64,000 nt of DNA from an uncultured Flavobacteriales bacterium (GCA_937897625.1 CALCNZ010000107.1:1-64000), one strand, 5' to 3'. Shown: positions 8,534-17,047, counted from the first letter of the stretch. Program-made: numbers and translations. The notes: generated from the sequence alone by a model not told the origin.

Positions 8534-9352
8534 ATGAAGCGATTCATTTTAATATGTGTTTTTTCTGCGGCACTCTGCGCATTCGGTCAATTAGACAGTT
8601 TAAAGGTAATCCTGTCTGAAGACAGCGTACCGCCCTTTCAGGAATTCAACATCGACAATTTCGATCTTCCTCCAATGGAGGTCATTGAAAAGAACAGTTA
8701 TAGCGACAAAGAATACATTCGCTACATGTGCTTTTTCTCGGGGATCGACTTCGGATTGCTTTCCATACAAAATCAAAAATTTCCGTTAAAACAGCAACAA
8801 TCCTTTGCTGTTCGAATAAATTTATTTGAGTTGAAGAAGCAATTGGTTGAAAACAGATTCGGATTCTTTTCAGGCTTGTCTTTGGGTTACCAGCAAATTG
8901 GATTTCAAAATAATTTCTCTTTTCTCCCAGCAGGAAATCAAACCATTCTGCGATTAGACAGTGTCGATTATCTTAAAAATCAGCTTCGCTCGTTTTCAAT
9001 TTCCATTCCGTTTATGTTTGAAATAAACAGTAAGAACACCTTCCAACATACTGTTCATCTTGCATTTGGCGTGCAGGAAAGCTACCGCTATGCCAACAGC
9101 ACCTACCAAATGCACAAGACCAGCGAGGCTACCCTCATTCGAAAAAACAGCGAAGACATTCACGTGAATCGATTTAACCTTGAAGCCTGCGTGCGCGTTG
9201 GCTACCAGAATCTAACTTTTTTCGCTTCGCGATCTCTAACACCACTTTTTAGTACCAATAATTTCCATTCGGAAATTTATCCAATTGTCGTGGGTTTAAG
9301 CATTGTGCCTGCGAATACAAAGCCAAACGAAACAGATAATTTCGATTTTTAA
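8534..9352 (+). CDS. Secreted or outer-membrane protein of unknown function
   Basis: The 272-residue protein begins with a signal peptide (MKRFILICVFSAALCAFGQ). The body has alternating hydrophobic strands (FGFFSGLSLGYQQIGF, SFSISIPFMFEIN, FNLEACVRVGYQNLTFFAS) that look like an outer-membrane beta-barrel. No family is recognised. It is 4 bp upstream of a membrane histidine kinase gene, so the two are probably cotranscribed, and it could feed envelope status to that kinase; this link is inferred only from position. The TACATTTG box at 8509-8516 is a plausible promoter element. Confidence 0.75.
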   Translation: MKRFILICVFSAALCAFGQLDSLKVILSEDSVPPFQEFNIDNFDLPPMEVIEKNSYSDKEYIRYMCFFSGIDFGLLSIQNQKFPLKQQQSFAVRINLFELKKQLVENRFGFFSGLSLGYQQIGFQNNFSFLPAGNQTILRLDSVDYLKNQLRSFSISIPFMFEINSKNTFQHTVHLAFGVQESYRYANSTYQMHKTSEATLIRKNSEDIHVNRFNLEACVRVGYQNLTFFASRSLTPLFSTNNFHSEIYPIVVGLSIVPANTKPNETDNFDF

Positions 9353-9356
9353 TCCC

Positions 9357-10808
9357 ATGACCTTACGCTCCCGCATATACGTTTCGTTGTTTTCAATTAT
9401 TGTTATCTCATTCGTTGCAACTGGAATTGTTGCCACGTTAGATCACTATGAACACGACATTACATACAACGAAGAACGTATTACTGAAAAAGAAAATTCC
9501 ATTCGAGCATCTCTCGATTACCTGTTGTTACAAAACGGTGGATTCATTGATGCAGATTCCATATCCATGCTTCTTGGCGACAAGGTTTGCGAGCTCTCTG
9601 AGGTTAATGATCTGTTTATTACAATCTATGATTTAAACGGAAGGTATCTCGTTTCAATGAATACTGATACTGCAGAAAGTTTGAAAATTCCCATGCAGCT
9701 GAACGAAGATTTAACGCGACGCATTATTTCTGATACCAAAACAAAAGCTATCATTCTTCCTTCAGAAACACACCCGTCTCAAAACCTTGCCTACTGGTGC
9801 TTTTTCAATGATTACGGAAAACCGCTCGCACTCGTGGGAATGCTCTACGAGAAAAAGGACGTGGAAAAAGTGAAGCTTTGGAACTTCATGCAAGAGATTG
9901 GAAAAACTTTTATTGTTCTGTTTATTGTAGCGGCCGGGCTTGCCTTTTTAATTACGCGTGATTTCACTCGTTCTTTAAGTCGCCTGAGCGATAGCATCAA
10001 TCACTTAAAACTCGGAAGAAAAAACGAGCCGTTGAAGTGGAAAAGCAACGACGAAATTGGACAACTTATTCAAGAATACAACAGCATGTTGTTTCAGTTG
10101 GAAGCCAGCGCAGATAAGCTCGCACAGCAAGAACGTGAAACCGCTTGGCGAGAAATGGCGCAGCAAGTGGCTCATGAAATTAAAAATCCATTGACTCCGA
10201 TGAAACTGCGCTTGCAGCATTTGCAGCGCTCTTGGCAAGATCATCCGGAAGAATTTCAAACGCGCTTGAATGATTTCGTGCAGAGCATGACCGATCAAAT
10301 AGACACGCTTTCGCACATTGCCGAAGAATTTTCAAACTTCGCGAAAATGCCGCAATCCAAAAATGAACGCTTGAATCTTCAAGACATTATTAAGTCTGTT
10401 CTCACCACTTTTGAAAATGAAAATCAGACCATTTCATTTTATCAGAACGCGGCCGATGCGGCCTTCATTCACGGAGATAAGACGCAAGTAATTCGTGTGC
10501 TCAACAACTTAATCACGAACGCCATTCAGTCTATTCCAACGGATCGCCCGAAAAAAATATCGCTTGGATTACGCTTCTCAAAAAATTCTGTTGTGATAAA
10601 AATTACCGATAATGGAAGCGGAATTTCTTCAGAAATTTCAAAACGTATTTTCATGCCGAACTTCACCACACGAAGCACCGGTAGCGGACTTGGATTGGCT
10701 ATGGTGAAGAGTATAGTTACGCAGATGAGCGGCAATGTTGCTTTCCGAACGCAGGTGAATAAAGGAAGTTCGTTCTTCGTTATTCTTCCGTTAGATCAAA
10801 AAGCATAG
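9357..10808 (+). CDS. NtrY-like membrane sensor histidine kinase
   Basis: A transmembrane helix near residues 5-30, an extracytoplasmic sensor region of about 150 residues and a second helix (FIVLFIVAAGLAFLIT) lead to a HAMP domain (RSLSRLSDSINHL). Next come the HisKA box HEIKNPLTPMKLRLQHL with the phosphorylated His, and an HATPase domain with NNLITNAIQS (N box), DNGSGI (G1) and GSGLGLAM (G2). The start at 9357 (MTLRSRIYVSLF) is 4 bp after the upstream stop; the longer reading frame runs into that gene. No response regulator is adjacent, so the kinase is an orphan here. Its 3' end overlaps the convergent cyclase gene by 29 bp. Confidence 0.9.
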   Translation: MTLRSRIYVSLFSIIVISFVATGIVATLDHYEHDITYNEERITEKENSIRASLDYLLLQNGGFIDADSISMLLGDKVCELSEVNDLFITIYDLNGRYLVSMNTDTAESLKIPMQLNEDLTRRIISDTKTKAIILPSETHPSQNLAYWCFFNDYGKPLALVGMLYEKKDVEKVKLWNFMQEIGKTFIVLFIVAAGLAFLITRDFTRSLSRLSDSINHLKLGRKNEPLKWKSNDEIGQLIQEYNSMLFQLEASADKLAQQERETAWREMAQQVAHEIKNPLTPMKLRLQHLQRSWQDHPEEFQTRLNDFVQSMTDQIDTLSHIAEEFSNFAKMPQSKNERLNLQDIIKSVLTTFENENQTISFYQNAADAAFIHGDKTQVIRVLNNLITNAIQSIPTDRPKKISLGLRFSKNSVVIKITDNGSGISSEISKRIFMPNFTTRSTGSGLGLAMVKSIVTQMSGNVAFRTQVNKGSSFFVILPLDQKA

Positions 10809-11598
10809 GTCTACTTGGCGCAGCGTCGTTCGCAAAATTCGAAACTTGTAAATTCAAAACATAACTGCCATCTGCAATTTCATTCGGAACATAAACCAAT
10901 TCTGAAATGGTTTTTTGAAAGTTCGGGTTGGATGGCACATTCCAAAATAAATGATGTGCCGCCAACGCACCTCCGTCCTCTTCACGATCCACACTGGGCA
11001 AATCAACCAACAAATGCTGCACTCCCGCATCAACAATGCGTTGCATGGCTCCTATTGTTAAATATGGAAAATTCGTTCCCGAATATTGTCTCTGCATTTT
11101 CGAATGATCATTCGGTTTTGTACGAATAATGAGCGCTTCAACATTCAAATCAAAACCTTCCAAACTCTCTTCACTTACCACCCAATCTCCTTGCGAAGCA
11201 CCTGTTTCAAGATTCTGCGAAAGGTCCTGCGGAAGGTCTTGCGAAGCACCTTCGGAACGACCTTGTGAAACACCTTGTCTCAACTCAACAGAAATAAGTT
11301 TCGCCAAATAATGCGTAGACCCAATGCTATTCACAACAGGGAAATGCGTATCAATGATATGTCCCACGTTCTCGGTGTGTGTTCCGTGTCCATGCGGATT
11401 AAAATACACATCTCGAAAATTAACGGCACCACCTTCGGCAACTGAGCCTAAGAATTGTTCCGTGCGAACCGGCTCAATACGCATGGGCTCTACATACCAT
11501 GCGCGCGGTCCATTCGGATTCAGAGAGATGCTCAAATCCATTCCTTTTTCAGTTTGAATGGAATAACGTCGTCCGTCTTTTTCAAGCGTTAGTTTCAT
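10780..11598 (-). CDS. Cyclase/kynurenine formamidase-family metal hydrolase with a repeat insert
   Basis: Member of the cyclase family (PF04199-type), which includes metal-dependent kynurenine formamidases. HGHGTHTENVGH around residues 69-80 matches the metal-binding HGTHxDxxxH pattern with Glu in place of Asp. Residues about 105-138 are an insert of tetrapeptide repeats (SQGR, SEGA, SQDL, PQDL, SQNL) encoded by eight 12-bp units of the same family found between genes in this window. The reading frame is open through the insert. The HemW-like gene lies 9 bp upstream, suggesting an operon. Substrate is not determinable; without other kynurenine genes nearby the formamidase role is doubtful. 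Confidence 0.82.
   Translation of the reverse strand: MKLTLEKDGRRYSIQTEKGMDLSISLNPNGPRAWYVEPMRIEPVRTEQFLGSVAEGGAVNFRDVYFNPHGHGTHTENVGHIIDTHFPVVNSIGSTHYLAKLISVELRQGVSQGRSEGASQDLPQDLSQNLETGASQGDWVVSEESLEGFDLNVEALIIRTKPNDHSKMQRQYSGTNFPYLTIGAMQRIVDAGVQHLLVDLPSVDREEDGGALAAHHLFWNVPSNPNFQKTISELVYVPNEIADGSYVLNLQVSNFANDAAPSRPMLFDLTEE
11189..11284. repeat. In-frame 12-bp repeat array inside the cyclase-family gene
   Basis: Eight units of exactly 12 bp, for example CCTTGCGAAGCA, TCCTGCGGAAGG, TCTTGCGAAGCA and CCTTGTGAAACA. They match the intergenic arrays at 5003-5104 and 15529-15654 in unit length and sequence. Because 12 is a multiple of three the host reading frame is kept, adding about 32 residues of four-residue repeats. 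Confidence 0.85.
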
Positions 11599-11607
11599 GC
11601 TGCAAGA

Positions 11608-12714
11608 TTAAATAAATAATGTTGAAATAATGTGGTCGGAAATGAGCCATCCCTTCGGCGTTAATCGAAACCCTTTATCGTCGAGTTCTGCATTTCCTCC
11701 TTCCACATACTTGAAAAAATTTCGTTCGTTTTCCTTTTTCCATTCATCTGGAAAATCTTTCCATTCAATTCCTTCGCAGGTTCGAAGTCCGACCATTGTT
11801 CGTTCGTTCCAACGATCCACTTCCGTCAATTCCTCACATTCGAAAAACTCTTTTTTCAATTCAAGCGAACGAATGTATTGCGCATTATTCGAAATGTTCC
11901 AACGACGTTTTCCTTCTGAAAAAGAATGGGCCGAAGGGCCGAAACCCACATAAGGAATGCCTTTCCAATAGTTCCCGTTATGCACAGAACGAAAACCTGG
12001 CTTCGCATAATTGGAAAGTTCGTAATGCTCGTAACCCAGAAGCTTGGCCGTTTCATCTAAGTACAAAAAACTCTTTTCAACTTCTTCGTCTTTTTGTGGC
12101 TCTAAAATTCCTTTTTTCTGACGAGCACCAAAAACTGTTTTTTCTTCAACCGTTAGAGCATAAGCACTGAAGTGTGGAATTTCTAATTGAAGCAATTGCT
12201 CTACATTCGACTGCCACTGCGAAAACGTTGCAATTGGAATTCCGAATATCAAATCGGCTGTTAAGTTTGTGATACCCACATCTTGTGCCCGTTTAATGGC
12301 CGCTTCCGCTTGAGCCCCCGTGTGCTTGCGGTTCATGTATTCAAGGTGTTCGTTGAAGAACGATTGCACCCCAATACTCAGCCTGTTTATACCCAGGCGT
12401 TGAAGCATGCGCAAATATTCTGGCGTAAGGTCTTCCGGATTGGCTTCTAAGGTAATTTCCTTCGCCGTAGAAATTCCTTCACCCAAAGATTCCAACATTC
12501 TTCCGAGCTGCGATTCAGTAAGCAGGGAAGGGGTTCCACCGCCAAAATAGACGGTGCTTATGTTGCTTTGCGACAACTCTTCTTTTCTCAGCGTCATTTC
12601 CTTCAACATAGCTACCACTAAATCTTCTTGCGCATCGAGTTTCGTTGAAAAATGAAAATCGCAATAATGACAGGCATGCCTGCAGAACGGAATATGAAAA
12701 TAGACACCCATCAT
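11608..12714 (-). CDS. hemW: HemW-like radical SAM protein
   Basis: Radical SAM protein of the HemN/HemW group. YFHIPFCRHACHYCDFHF contains the CxxxCxxC cluster and the HIPFC opening, followed by TVYFGGGTPSLL and ITLEANPEDL, which are signature motifs of the group. HemW proteins bind heme and act as heme chaperones rather than as coproporphyrinogen oxidases; the 368-residue length and the CxxxCxYC form without the extra N-terminal region of HemN favour HemW. Either of two tandem ATGs (12714 or 12711) may be used. A variant -7 box, TAAATTCG, lies at 12720-12727 on the minus strand. Confidence 0.9.
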   Translation of the reverse strand: MMGVYFHIPFCRHACHYCDFHFSTKLDAQEDLVVAMLKEMTLRKEELSQSNISTVYFGGGTPSLLTESQLGRMLESLGEGISTAKEITLEANPEDLTPEYLRMLQRLGINRLSIGVQSFFNEHLEYMNRKHTGAQAEAAIKRAQDVGITNLTADLIFGIPIATFSQWQSNVEQLLQLEIPHFSAYALTVEEKTVFGARQKKGILEPQKDEEVEKSFLYLDETAKLLGYEHYELSNYAKPGFRSVHNGNYWKGIPYVGFGPSAHSFSEGKRRWNISNNAQYIRSLELKKEFFECEELTEVDRWNERTMVGLRTCEGIEWKDFPDEWKKENERNFFKYVEGGNAELDDKGFRLTPKGWLISDHIISTLFI

Positions 12715-12759
12715 CTGCGCGAATTTAGTTAGCTTCGCGTACGTTAAGACGAATAAGAA

Positions 12760-13260
12760 ATGAAGGCCACTGTAAATAATGCTACCGCATTCGAAGTTTC
12801 TTCGAACACAAACAGTAAAACAGTTGTGTTAAACAACCAGTCGTTATCGCTAGACCTCTTGCAGCATGGGGCTCATCTGCATTTCGTGTGGAAGGGGAAA
12901 AGTATTAATGTTGAAGTTCTTTCTCTTTCCAAGGAAGAGAAGAAAGTTGTTTTGAAGGTTAACAATAAAACAACGGAGGTTCGGTTAGAAGAGCCGTTAG
13001 ACGCGTTATTGAATTCCCTCGGATTCTCTTCCGCGAACAGCGCGAAAATTAAACAAGTGAAGTCTCCAATGCCTGGCCTCGTGCTTTCCATCAGTGCTGA
13101 AGTTGGAAAAGAAATTAAGAAAGACGAGCCGCTATTAATATTAGAGGCCATGAAAATGGAAAACGTGATTAAGAGTCCAACAGACGGAGTGATTAAAAGC
13201 ATTTCAGTGAATGCTGGTCAAGCCGTTGAAAAAGGATCGGTCATGATTACTTTTGAATAG
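12760..13260 (+). CDS. Biotin carboxyl carrier protein (biotin/lipoyl attachment domain)
   Basis: A 166-residue protein whose last 75 residues form a biotinyl domain: VKSPMPGLVLSISAEVGKEI, then the biotinylation motif EAMKMEN with the target Lys, and ending in VEKGSVMITFE. The N-terminal half resembles the linker or BT-like part of the carrier subunit of acyl-CoA carboxylases (propionyl- or methylcrotonyl-type). No carboxylase or carboxyltransferase gene is next to it in this window, so its partner enzyme must be encoded elsewhere. A T9SS cargo gene begins 4 bp downstream, a spacing that implies shared transcription but no obvious shared function. Confidence 0.88.
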   Translation: MKATVNNATAFEVSSNTNSKTVVLNNQSLSLDLLQHGAHLHFVWKGKSINVEVLSLSKEEKKVVLKVNNKTTEVRLEEPLDALLNSLGFSSANSAKIKQVKSPMPGLVLSISAEVGKEIKKDEPLLILEAMKMENVIKSPTDGVIKSISVNAGQAVEKGSVMITFE

Positions 13261-13264
13261 TCAA

Positions 13265-14266
13265 ATGAAACAGCTGTTTTTAGCCATATCTGTTTTTTTC
13301 TTTGTTGCTCAAGCAATGGCACAACCGTGTGCATCTGTATCAAACAATGTACTTTGTGCTGACGCACCAGTGGTTACAAACCAACTGACTTCAAGCTCAT
13401 TCAACACGGGATGTTTCAGTTATTCCATGACAAATTTTTACAGCTTTCATACGGGAACCACGCCAAACGGTGTCCTTGAAGCAGCTTTAACGCTGCAGGA
13501 TTGCGATGATTTCTCTGGTAACAACACCATGGGGCTTGTGGTTGCCGAACTAATTCCTTCCTCAGACCCCTGCTTACCGGCTTCATACAATATCATTAGC
13601 CCCTGTTTTTCCACAGATTCGAGTCAGGTTTTTTTTGTAGGAGGATTGCTTCCTGATCACGATTATGTCATTCTAGTTGGTTCAGATCACGATCCTCTTT
13701 TTGGAATTTGTTCATACGATTTATTCATTGGAGGAACCGTGGTAGATATTGCAGCAGGCACTTACCCGTTTGAAATTGTCTTAGGCGAATCTTCTTCAGC
13801 TATGGCTCAGGGCGGAGGCTCAAACACCACATACACTTGGGATCCAATGCCCGAGTTTCATGAAATAACCAGCGACTCAACCATGACGTTTTATCCGACA
13901 GAAGAGGGACAAACCATCTCTATTTCTGCTATTGGAACAATTGGTAATTGTACGGTGAATGCCCCCATATTCGTTCACATTCTTTCTCCGCTAAATATCT
14001 ACAATGCGCTAACACCCAATGGCGACAACATAGATGATACTTGGACCATTAACGGAATTGACCGACCTGTATTTGAAGCGGCTGTAGTAAGCGTTTTCGA
14101 CCGCTGGGGACAACAGGTATTTAAATCGCTTGGATATCGAACACCGTGGGATGGAACAAACAACGGAAAGTACTTACCAACCGGTGCATACTACTACGTC
14201 ATTGAATTGAATACTTACAACTTGTACATACCGCCGTATGTCGGAATCGTTTCCATTTTAAGATGA
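13265..14266 (+). CDS. T9SS type B cargo protein (gliding motility-associated C-terminal domain)
   Basis: The signal peptide MKQLFLAISVFFFVAQAMAQ starts at 13265; the four extra codons from 13253 are unlikely because they overlap the previous stop. The middle is Cys-rich and beta-rich with no recognised enzyme motif. The C-terminal 85 residues are a type B sorting domain of the gliding motility-associated class: YNALTPNGDNIDDTW, VSVFDRWGQQVF, TPWDGTNNGKYLPTGAYYY. Type B cargo is secreted by T9SS and often needs a dedicated PorP/SprF-like partner; such a gene overlaps this one by 4 bp. It is likely a surface adhesin or scaffold. Confidence 0.9.
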   Translation: MKQLFLAISVFFFVAQAMAQPCASVSNNVLCADAPVVTNQLTSSSFNTGCFSYSMTNFYSFHTGTTPNGVLEAALTLQDCDDFSGNNTMGLVVAELIPSSDPCLPASYNIISPCFSTDSSQVFFVGGLLPDHDYVILVGSDHDPLFGICSYDLFIGGTVVDIAAGTYPFEIVLGESSSAMAQGGGSNTTYTWDPMPEFHEITSDSTMTFYPTEEGQTISISAIGTIGNCTVNAPIFVHILSPLNIYNALTPNGDNIDDTWTINGIDRPVFEAAVVSVFDRWGQQVFKSLGYRTPWDGTNNGKYLPTGAYYYVIELNTYNLYIPPYVGIVSILR

Positions 14267-15189
14267 AAAAGATCCTGGCAATCCTAGCAATTTCGTGGAT
14301 CTTCGGTTCCAATGTGCAAGCCCAGCAGCTTCCGCACTACACGAATTTCACCTACAATTATTTAAACTACAATCCCGCTGTTACCGGCAGCACGCCTTGC
14401 CTCGAAGCGCGAGTAGGGTATCGCATGCAATGGGCGGGATTCACCGGTGCACCCAGAACCGGATATGTTTTGGTTCACAACAAATTTGGACTTCGCAGAT
14501 ACAATTTTCATGGGGTTGGAATGATGGTGGAAAACGATAGCTACGGTCCTTTTGGAAGCACAACGCTCGTTGCCAACTACGCTTACCACATGAAACTTAC
14601 CAAAGGGTATTCTTTGTCTTCCGGAATAGGAGTAGGGTTCACACAATATCGGTTGGGTTTAGGTGGAATTACCATGCCCGACATTGACATTGATCCTGCA
14701 GCTACGAACTCGCTTGGAACCATTGTAGCGCCCGTGGTAAACTTCGGTTTATGGTTGTACCGTAAAGATCGTTTTTATGGCCTATCGGTGAGACAACTGA
14801 CACAACCGAAAGTAAAAGGATTGCCAGATACACAAATGCGCAGACACTATACCTTAGCGTACGGAAGAGCCATTCAGATAGACGACAACTTTACGTTCAA
14901 ACCTGCATTGTTGTTAAACTATGTTGGAAAAAGCAAGCCTTCGTTAGAGGGGCAGGCTATGTTAGAATACAAGAAAATTGTATCCGTCGGACTTGCTGGA
15001 AGAAGCGGCCATGGCGGTTCTGCCTTGGTTAAATTCGATGCACTTCCGTATATCACCATTGCCTACGCATACGACATTACCGCAAACCGCCTTCATTACG
15101 CGGCTTTGAATACACACGAGGTTACCTTAGGCTTCCGCGCATGCGGAATGAAAGAACGTAACCACGTTCCTTGCGCTGCTTACGACTGA
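14263..15189 (+). CDS. PorP/SprF-family type IX secretion membrane protein
   Basis: The 308-residue protein has a signal peptide ending in NVQAQ, then the family opening LPHYTNFTYNYLNYNPAVTGS and CLEARVGYRMQWAGFTGAPRT, and a C-terminal barrel. The pattern NPAxTGS followed by R-x-QW is characteristic of PorP/SprF proteins, outer-membrane factors that help specific type B cargo leave through T9SS (known for SprF with SprB). The start overlaps the stop of the type B cargo gene (ATGA), and the stop overlaps the yjbR-type start (TGATG), so the three genes form a coupled unit. Confidence 0.92.
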   Translation: MKKILAILAISWIFGSNVQAQQLPHYTNFTYNYLNYNPAVTGSTPCLEARVGYRMQWAGFTGAPRTGYVLVHNKFGLRRYNFHGVGMMVENDSYGPFGSTTLVANYAYHMKLTKGYSLSSGIGVGFTQYRLGLGGITMPDIDIDPAATNSLGTIVAPVVNFGLWLYRKDRFYGLSVRQLTQPKVKGLPDTQMRRHYTLAYGRAIQIDDNFTFKPALLLNYVGKSKPSLEGQAMLEYKKIVSVGLAGRSGHGGSALVKFDALPYITIAYAYDITANRLHYAALNTHEVTLGFRACGMKERNHVPCAAYD

Positions 15190-15527
15190 TGAACATAGAA
15201 GATTTTTTCGAAACGTGTCAAGCCATTAGTGAAGAGGTAACTTCAGATTTGCCCTTCGACGAAAGTGCATTGGTTTTTCGAATTGAAAACAAAATCTTCG
15301 CGATGGTAAATTTAGACAATTTCGAAAAAGGAATAAATCTGAAATGCGACCCCGAACGCGCCATTGAACTTCGTGAAGAATACAACGGCATTCAACCCGG
15401 CTATCACACGAGTAAAAAACATTGGAACCTCGTCATTCCGAACAGCGACGTGCCCGATAAATTGTTGAAAGAACTCGTTCAACACAGCTTCGACCTGGTA
15501 AAACCGAAATCAAAGAAGAATAAATAG
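15189..15527 (+). CDS. MmcQ/YjbR-family DNA-binding-like protein
   Basis: A 112-residue cytosolic protein with the MmcQ/YjbR fold pattern: MNIEDFFETCQAISEEV at the start, VFRIENKIFAMVNLD, the CDPERAIELREEY motif and the closing W-NLV-I strand with a helix (LLKELVQHSFDLV). The family has a CyaY-like fold and is proposed to bind nucleic acid, but no cellular role is established. The start at 15189 overlaps the PorP/SprF-like stop by one base, so the six extra upstream codons are not used. The Lys-rich tail KPKSKKNK ends next to a palindromic array. Confidence 0.88.
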   Translation: MNIEDFFETCQAISEEVTSDLPFDESALVFRIENKIFAMVNLDNFEKGINLKCDPERAIELREEYNGIQPGYHTSKKHWNLVIPNSDVPDKLLKELVQHSFDLVKPKSKKNK

Positions 15528-15528
15528 A

Positions 15529-15654
15529 TTCTTCGAAAGGTCCTGCGGAAGGTCTGATTGAAGGTCGCTACGCGAAGCGTCCTTGCAAAGCAACTTTCGC
15601 AGAACCTTGCAATGCATCTTGTCAAAACACCTTTCGCAGAACCTTGCAAAGCAC
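15529..15654. repeat. 12-bp mini-palindrome array between yjbR-type gene and folA
   Basis: About ten 12-bp units fill the convergent junction between the two stop codons. Units include TTCTTCGAAAGG, TCCTGCGGAAGG, and AGAACCTTGCAA (twice). A 19-bp stretch, CTTTCGCAGAACCTTGCAA, is repeated exactly at 15594-15612 and 15631-15649. The segment GGTCGCTACGCGAAGCGTCC at 15563-15582 is matched in inverse orientation, with one mismatch, in the purK-ispG array. Minus-strand translation yields only low-complexity repeats. Confidence 0.85.
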
Positions 15655-16164
15655 CTAGACCAAAGTGTACTTAAACGTTTTAAAAGCAAACTTGTGCTTC
15701 TCATCCACGCCCTGTTCCAAGATTAATTCCCGCGTATACAATGAAGCGTCGAACGCAGGAAAATGCGCATGAGCGCCAGGGAATTCAGCTTCAATGTGTG
15801 TGAGATAAATGTGCTGAACGAAGCCCTCGCGAAGGGCCCAATCATAGATTTGCTCGCCACCAATGACGAATACTTCACTCTCGCCACCTTCTCGCGCAAA
15901 ACCAAGCGCACGGCTTAGTTCGTCGAACACCACACAACCTGGAGCGTCGTAATTTTTATCGCGAGATAAAACAATGTTCACTCGATTCTTGAATGGACGA
16001 AAAGCAAGTGGAATGCTTTCGTAATTTTTTCGGCCCATAATAATGTGATGTCCCTTCGTGGTATCCTTGAAGAACTTCATATCATTGGGAAGATGCCACA
16101 TTAAGTCGTTGTCTTTTCCAATCTCACGATTCAAGCCCATGGCGGCTATTAATGCTATTTCCAT
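15655..16164 (-). CDS. folA: Dihydrofolate reductase
   Basis: Reduces dihydrofolate to tetrahydrofolate with NADPH. The opening [31 protein letters not shown] shows the substrate-binding Asn/Leu-Trp region and the catalytic acidic residue of WHLPNDMK. HIIMGRKNYESIP and VFVIGGEQIYDWAL are the NADPH-binding motifs, and IYLTHIEAEFPGAHAHFP completes the fold. Length 169 is standard. The start overlaps the thyA stop by one base (TAATG), the classic thyA-folA pairing that recycles the dihydrofolate made by thymidylate synthase. The stop codon is built into the edge of the repeat array. Confidence 0.97.
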   Translation of the reverse strand: MEIALIAAMGLNREIGKDNDLMWHLPNDMKFFKDTTKGHHIIMGRKNYESIPLAFRPFKNRVNIVLSRDKNYDAPGCVVFDELSRALGFAREGGESEVFVIGGEQIYDWALREGFVQHIYLTHIEAEFPGAHAHFPAFDASLYTRELILEQGVDEKHKFAFKTFKYTLV

Positions 16165-16958
16165 TAGACAGCTACGGCAGCTTTAATATGTGGATGTGGA
16201 TCGTAATTCTCAATTGAAATATCATCAATGGTAAACGCAAAAAGATCTTTTACATTCGGATTCAATTTCAAGGTTGGAAGAGGACGAAACTCGCGAGTCA
16301 ATTGCAATTTTGCTTGATCGACATGGTTTGAATACAAGTGAACATCGCCACCTGTCCAAACAAAATCACCCACTTCCAAATCGCACACTTGTGCTATCAT
16401 GTGCACCAACAGGGCGTAAGAAGCAATGTTGAAAGGAACACCTAAAAATGTATCGCAACTTCTTTGATACAATTGGCAACTCAATTTTCCTTCAGCCACA
16501 TAAAATTGAAACAGACAGTGACAAGGCGGAAGCGCCATTTGTTCTATGAATGAAGGGTTCCAAGCAGATACAATGTGTCTACGACTGTTCGGATTGTTTT
16601 TTAATCCGTTTACCAAGTTCACAATCTGATCGGTGGAAGTTCCATCTGGATTTGGCCAAGAACGCCATTGGTAGCCGTATACAGGACCTAGGTTTCCATT
16701 TTCATCGGCCCATTCGTCCCAAATAGAAACACCATTTTCTTTTAAATAAGCAATGTTTGTGTCGCCCTTCAGAAACCACAACAACTCATGAAAAATACTT
16801 CGCGTATGAAGCTTTTTGGTGGTCATTAATGGAAATCCTTCTGCTAAATTGAACCGCATTTGATGTCCGAAAACACTGTACGTTCCAGTGCCCGTGCGGT
16901 CTTCTTTTTTTACACCGTTGTCTAAAAGGTGTTGCAACAATTCGTGATACTGCTTCAT
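16164..16958 (-). CDS. thyA: Thymidylate synthase
   Basis: Methylates dUMP to dTMP using methylene-tetrahydrofolate. The 264 residues match the E. coli enzyme in length. The active-site Cys is in [13 protein letters not shown], the phosphate-binding [20 protein letters not shown] follows, and [10 protein letters not shown] and the C-terminal IKAAVAV are conserved. It is followed directly by folA in a coupled arrangement. A TACATTTG box ends 4 nt before the ATG, suggesting a leaderless mRNA. Secure. Confidence 0.98.
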   Translation of the reverse strand: MKQYHELLQHLLDNGVKKEDRTGTGTYSVFGHQMRFNLAEGFPLMTTKKLHTRSIFHELLWFLKGDTNIAYLKENGVSIWDEWADENGNLGPVYGYQWRSWPNPDGTSTDQIVNLVNGLKNNPNSRRHIVSAWNPSFIEQMALPPCHCLFQFYVAEGKLSCQLYQRSCDTFLGVPFNIASYALLVHMIAQVCDLEVGDFVWTGGDVHLYSNHVDQAKLQLTREFRPLPTLKLNPNVKDLFAFTIDDISIENYDPHPHIKAAVAV

Positions 16959-16962
16959 GGTT

Positions 16963-16970
16963 CAAATGTA
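16963..16970 (-). promoter_or_regulatory. -7 box of the thyA-folA promoter
   Basis: TACATTTG on the minus strand, an exact TAnnTTTG match, with 4 nt between it and the thyA ATG. It lies about 35 bp beyond the hairpin that probably ends the preceding minus-strand transcript. Confidence 0.6.
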
Positions 16971-17003
16971 ATTGAGGAGATTCAAAAAAATGTGAGGTGT
17001 TCA

Positions 17004-17022
17004 AAAAGGAGTTGCTCCTTTT
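17004..17022 (-). terminator. Terminator after the receiver-PP2C gene
   Basis: Stem AAAAGGAG / CTCCTTTT of 8 bp with a 3-nt loop. On the minus strand it is followed by T residues (CTCCTTTTTGAAC). It lies 26 bp past the stop of the phosphatase gene and before the thyA promoter. Confidence 0.6.
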
Positions 17023-17047
17023 GACAAGTTAGCTATCCGAATTCAAT

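Noticed and set aside
15510..15704. A minus-strand ORF with KDASRS-like repeats
   Set aside because: It lies in the repeat array and overlaps folA in another frame. No start context or conserved domain supports it.
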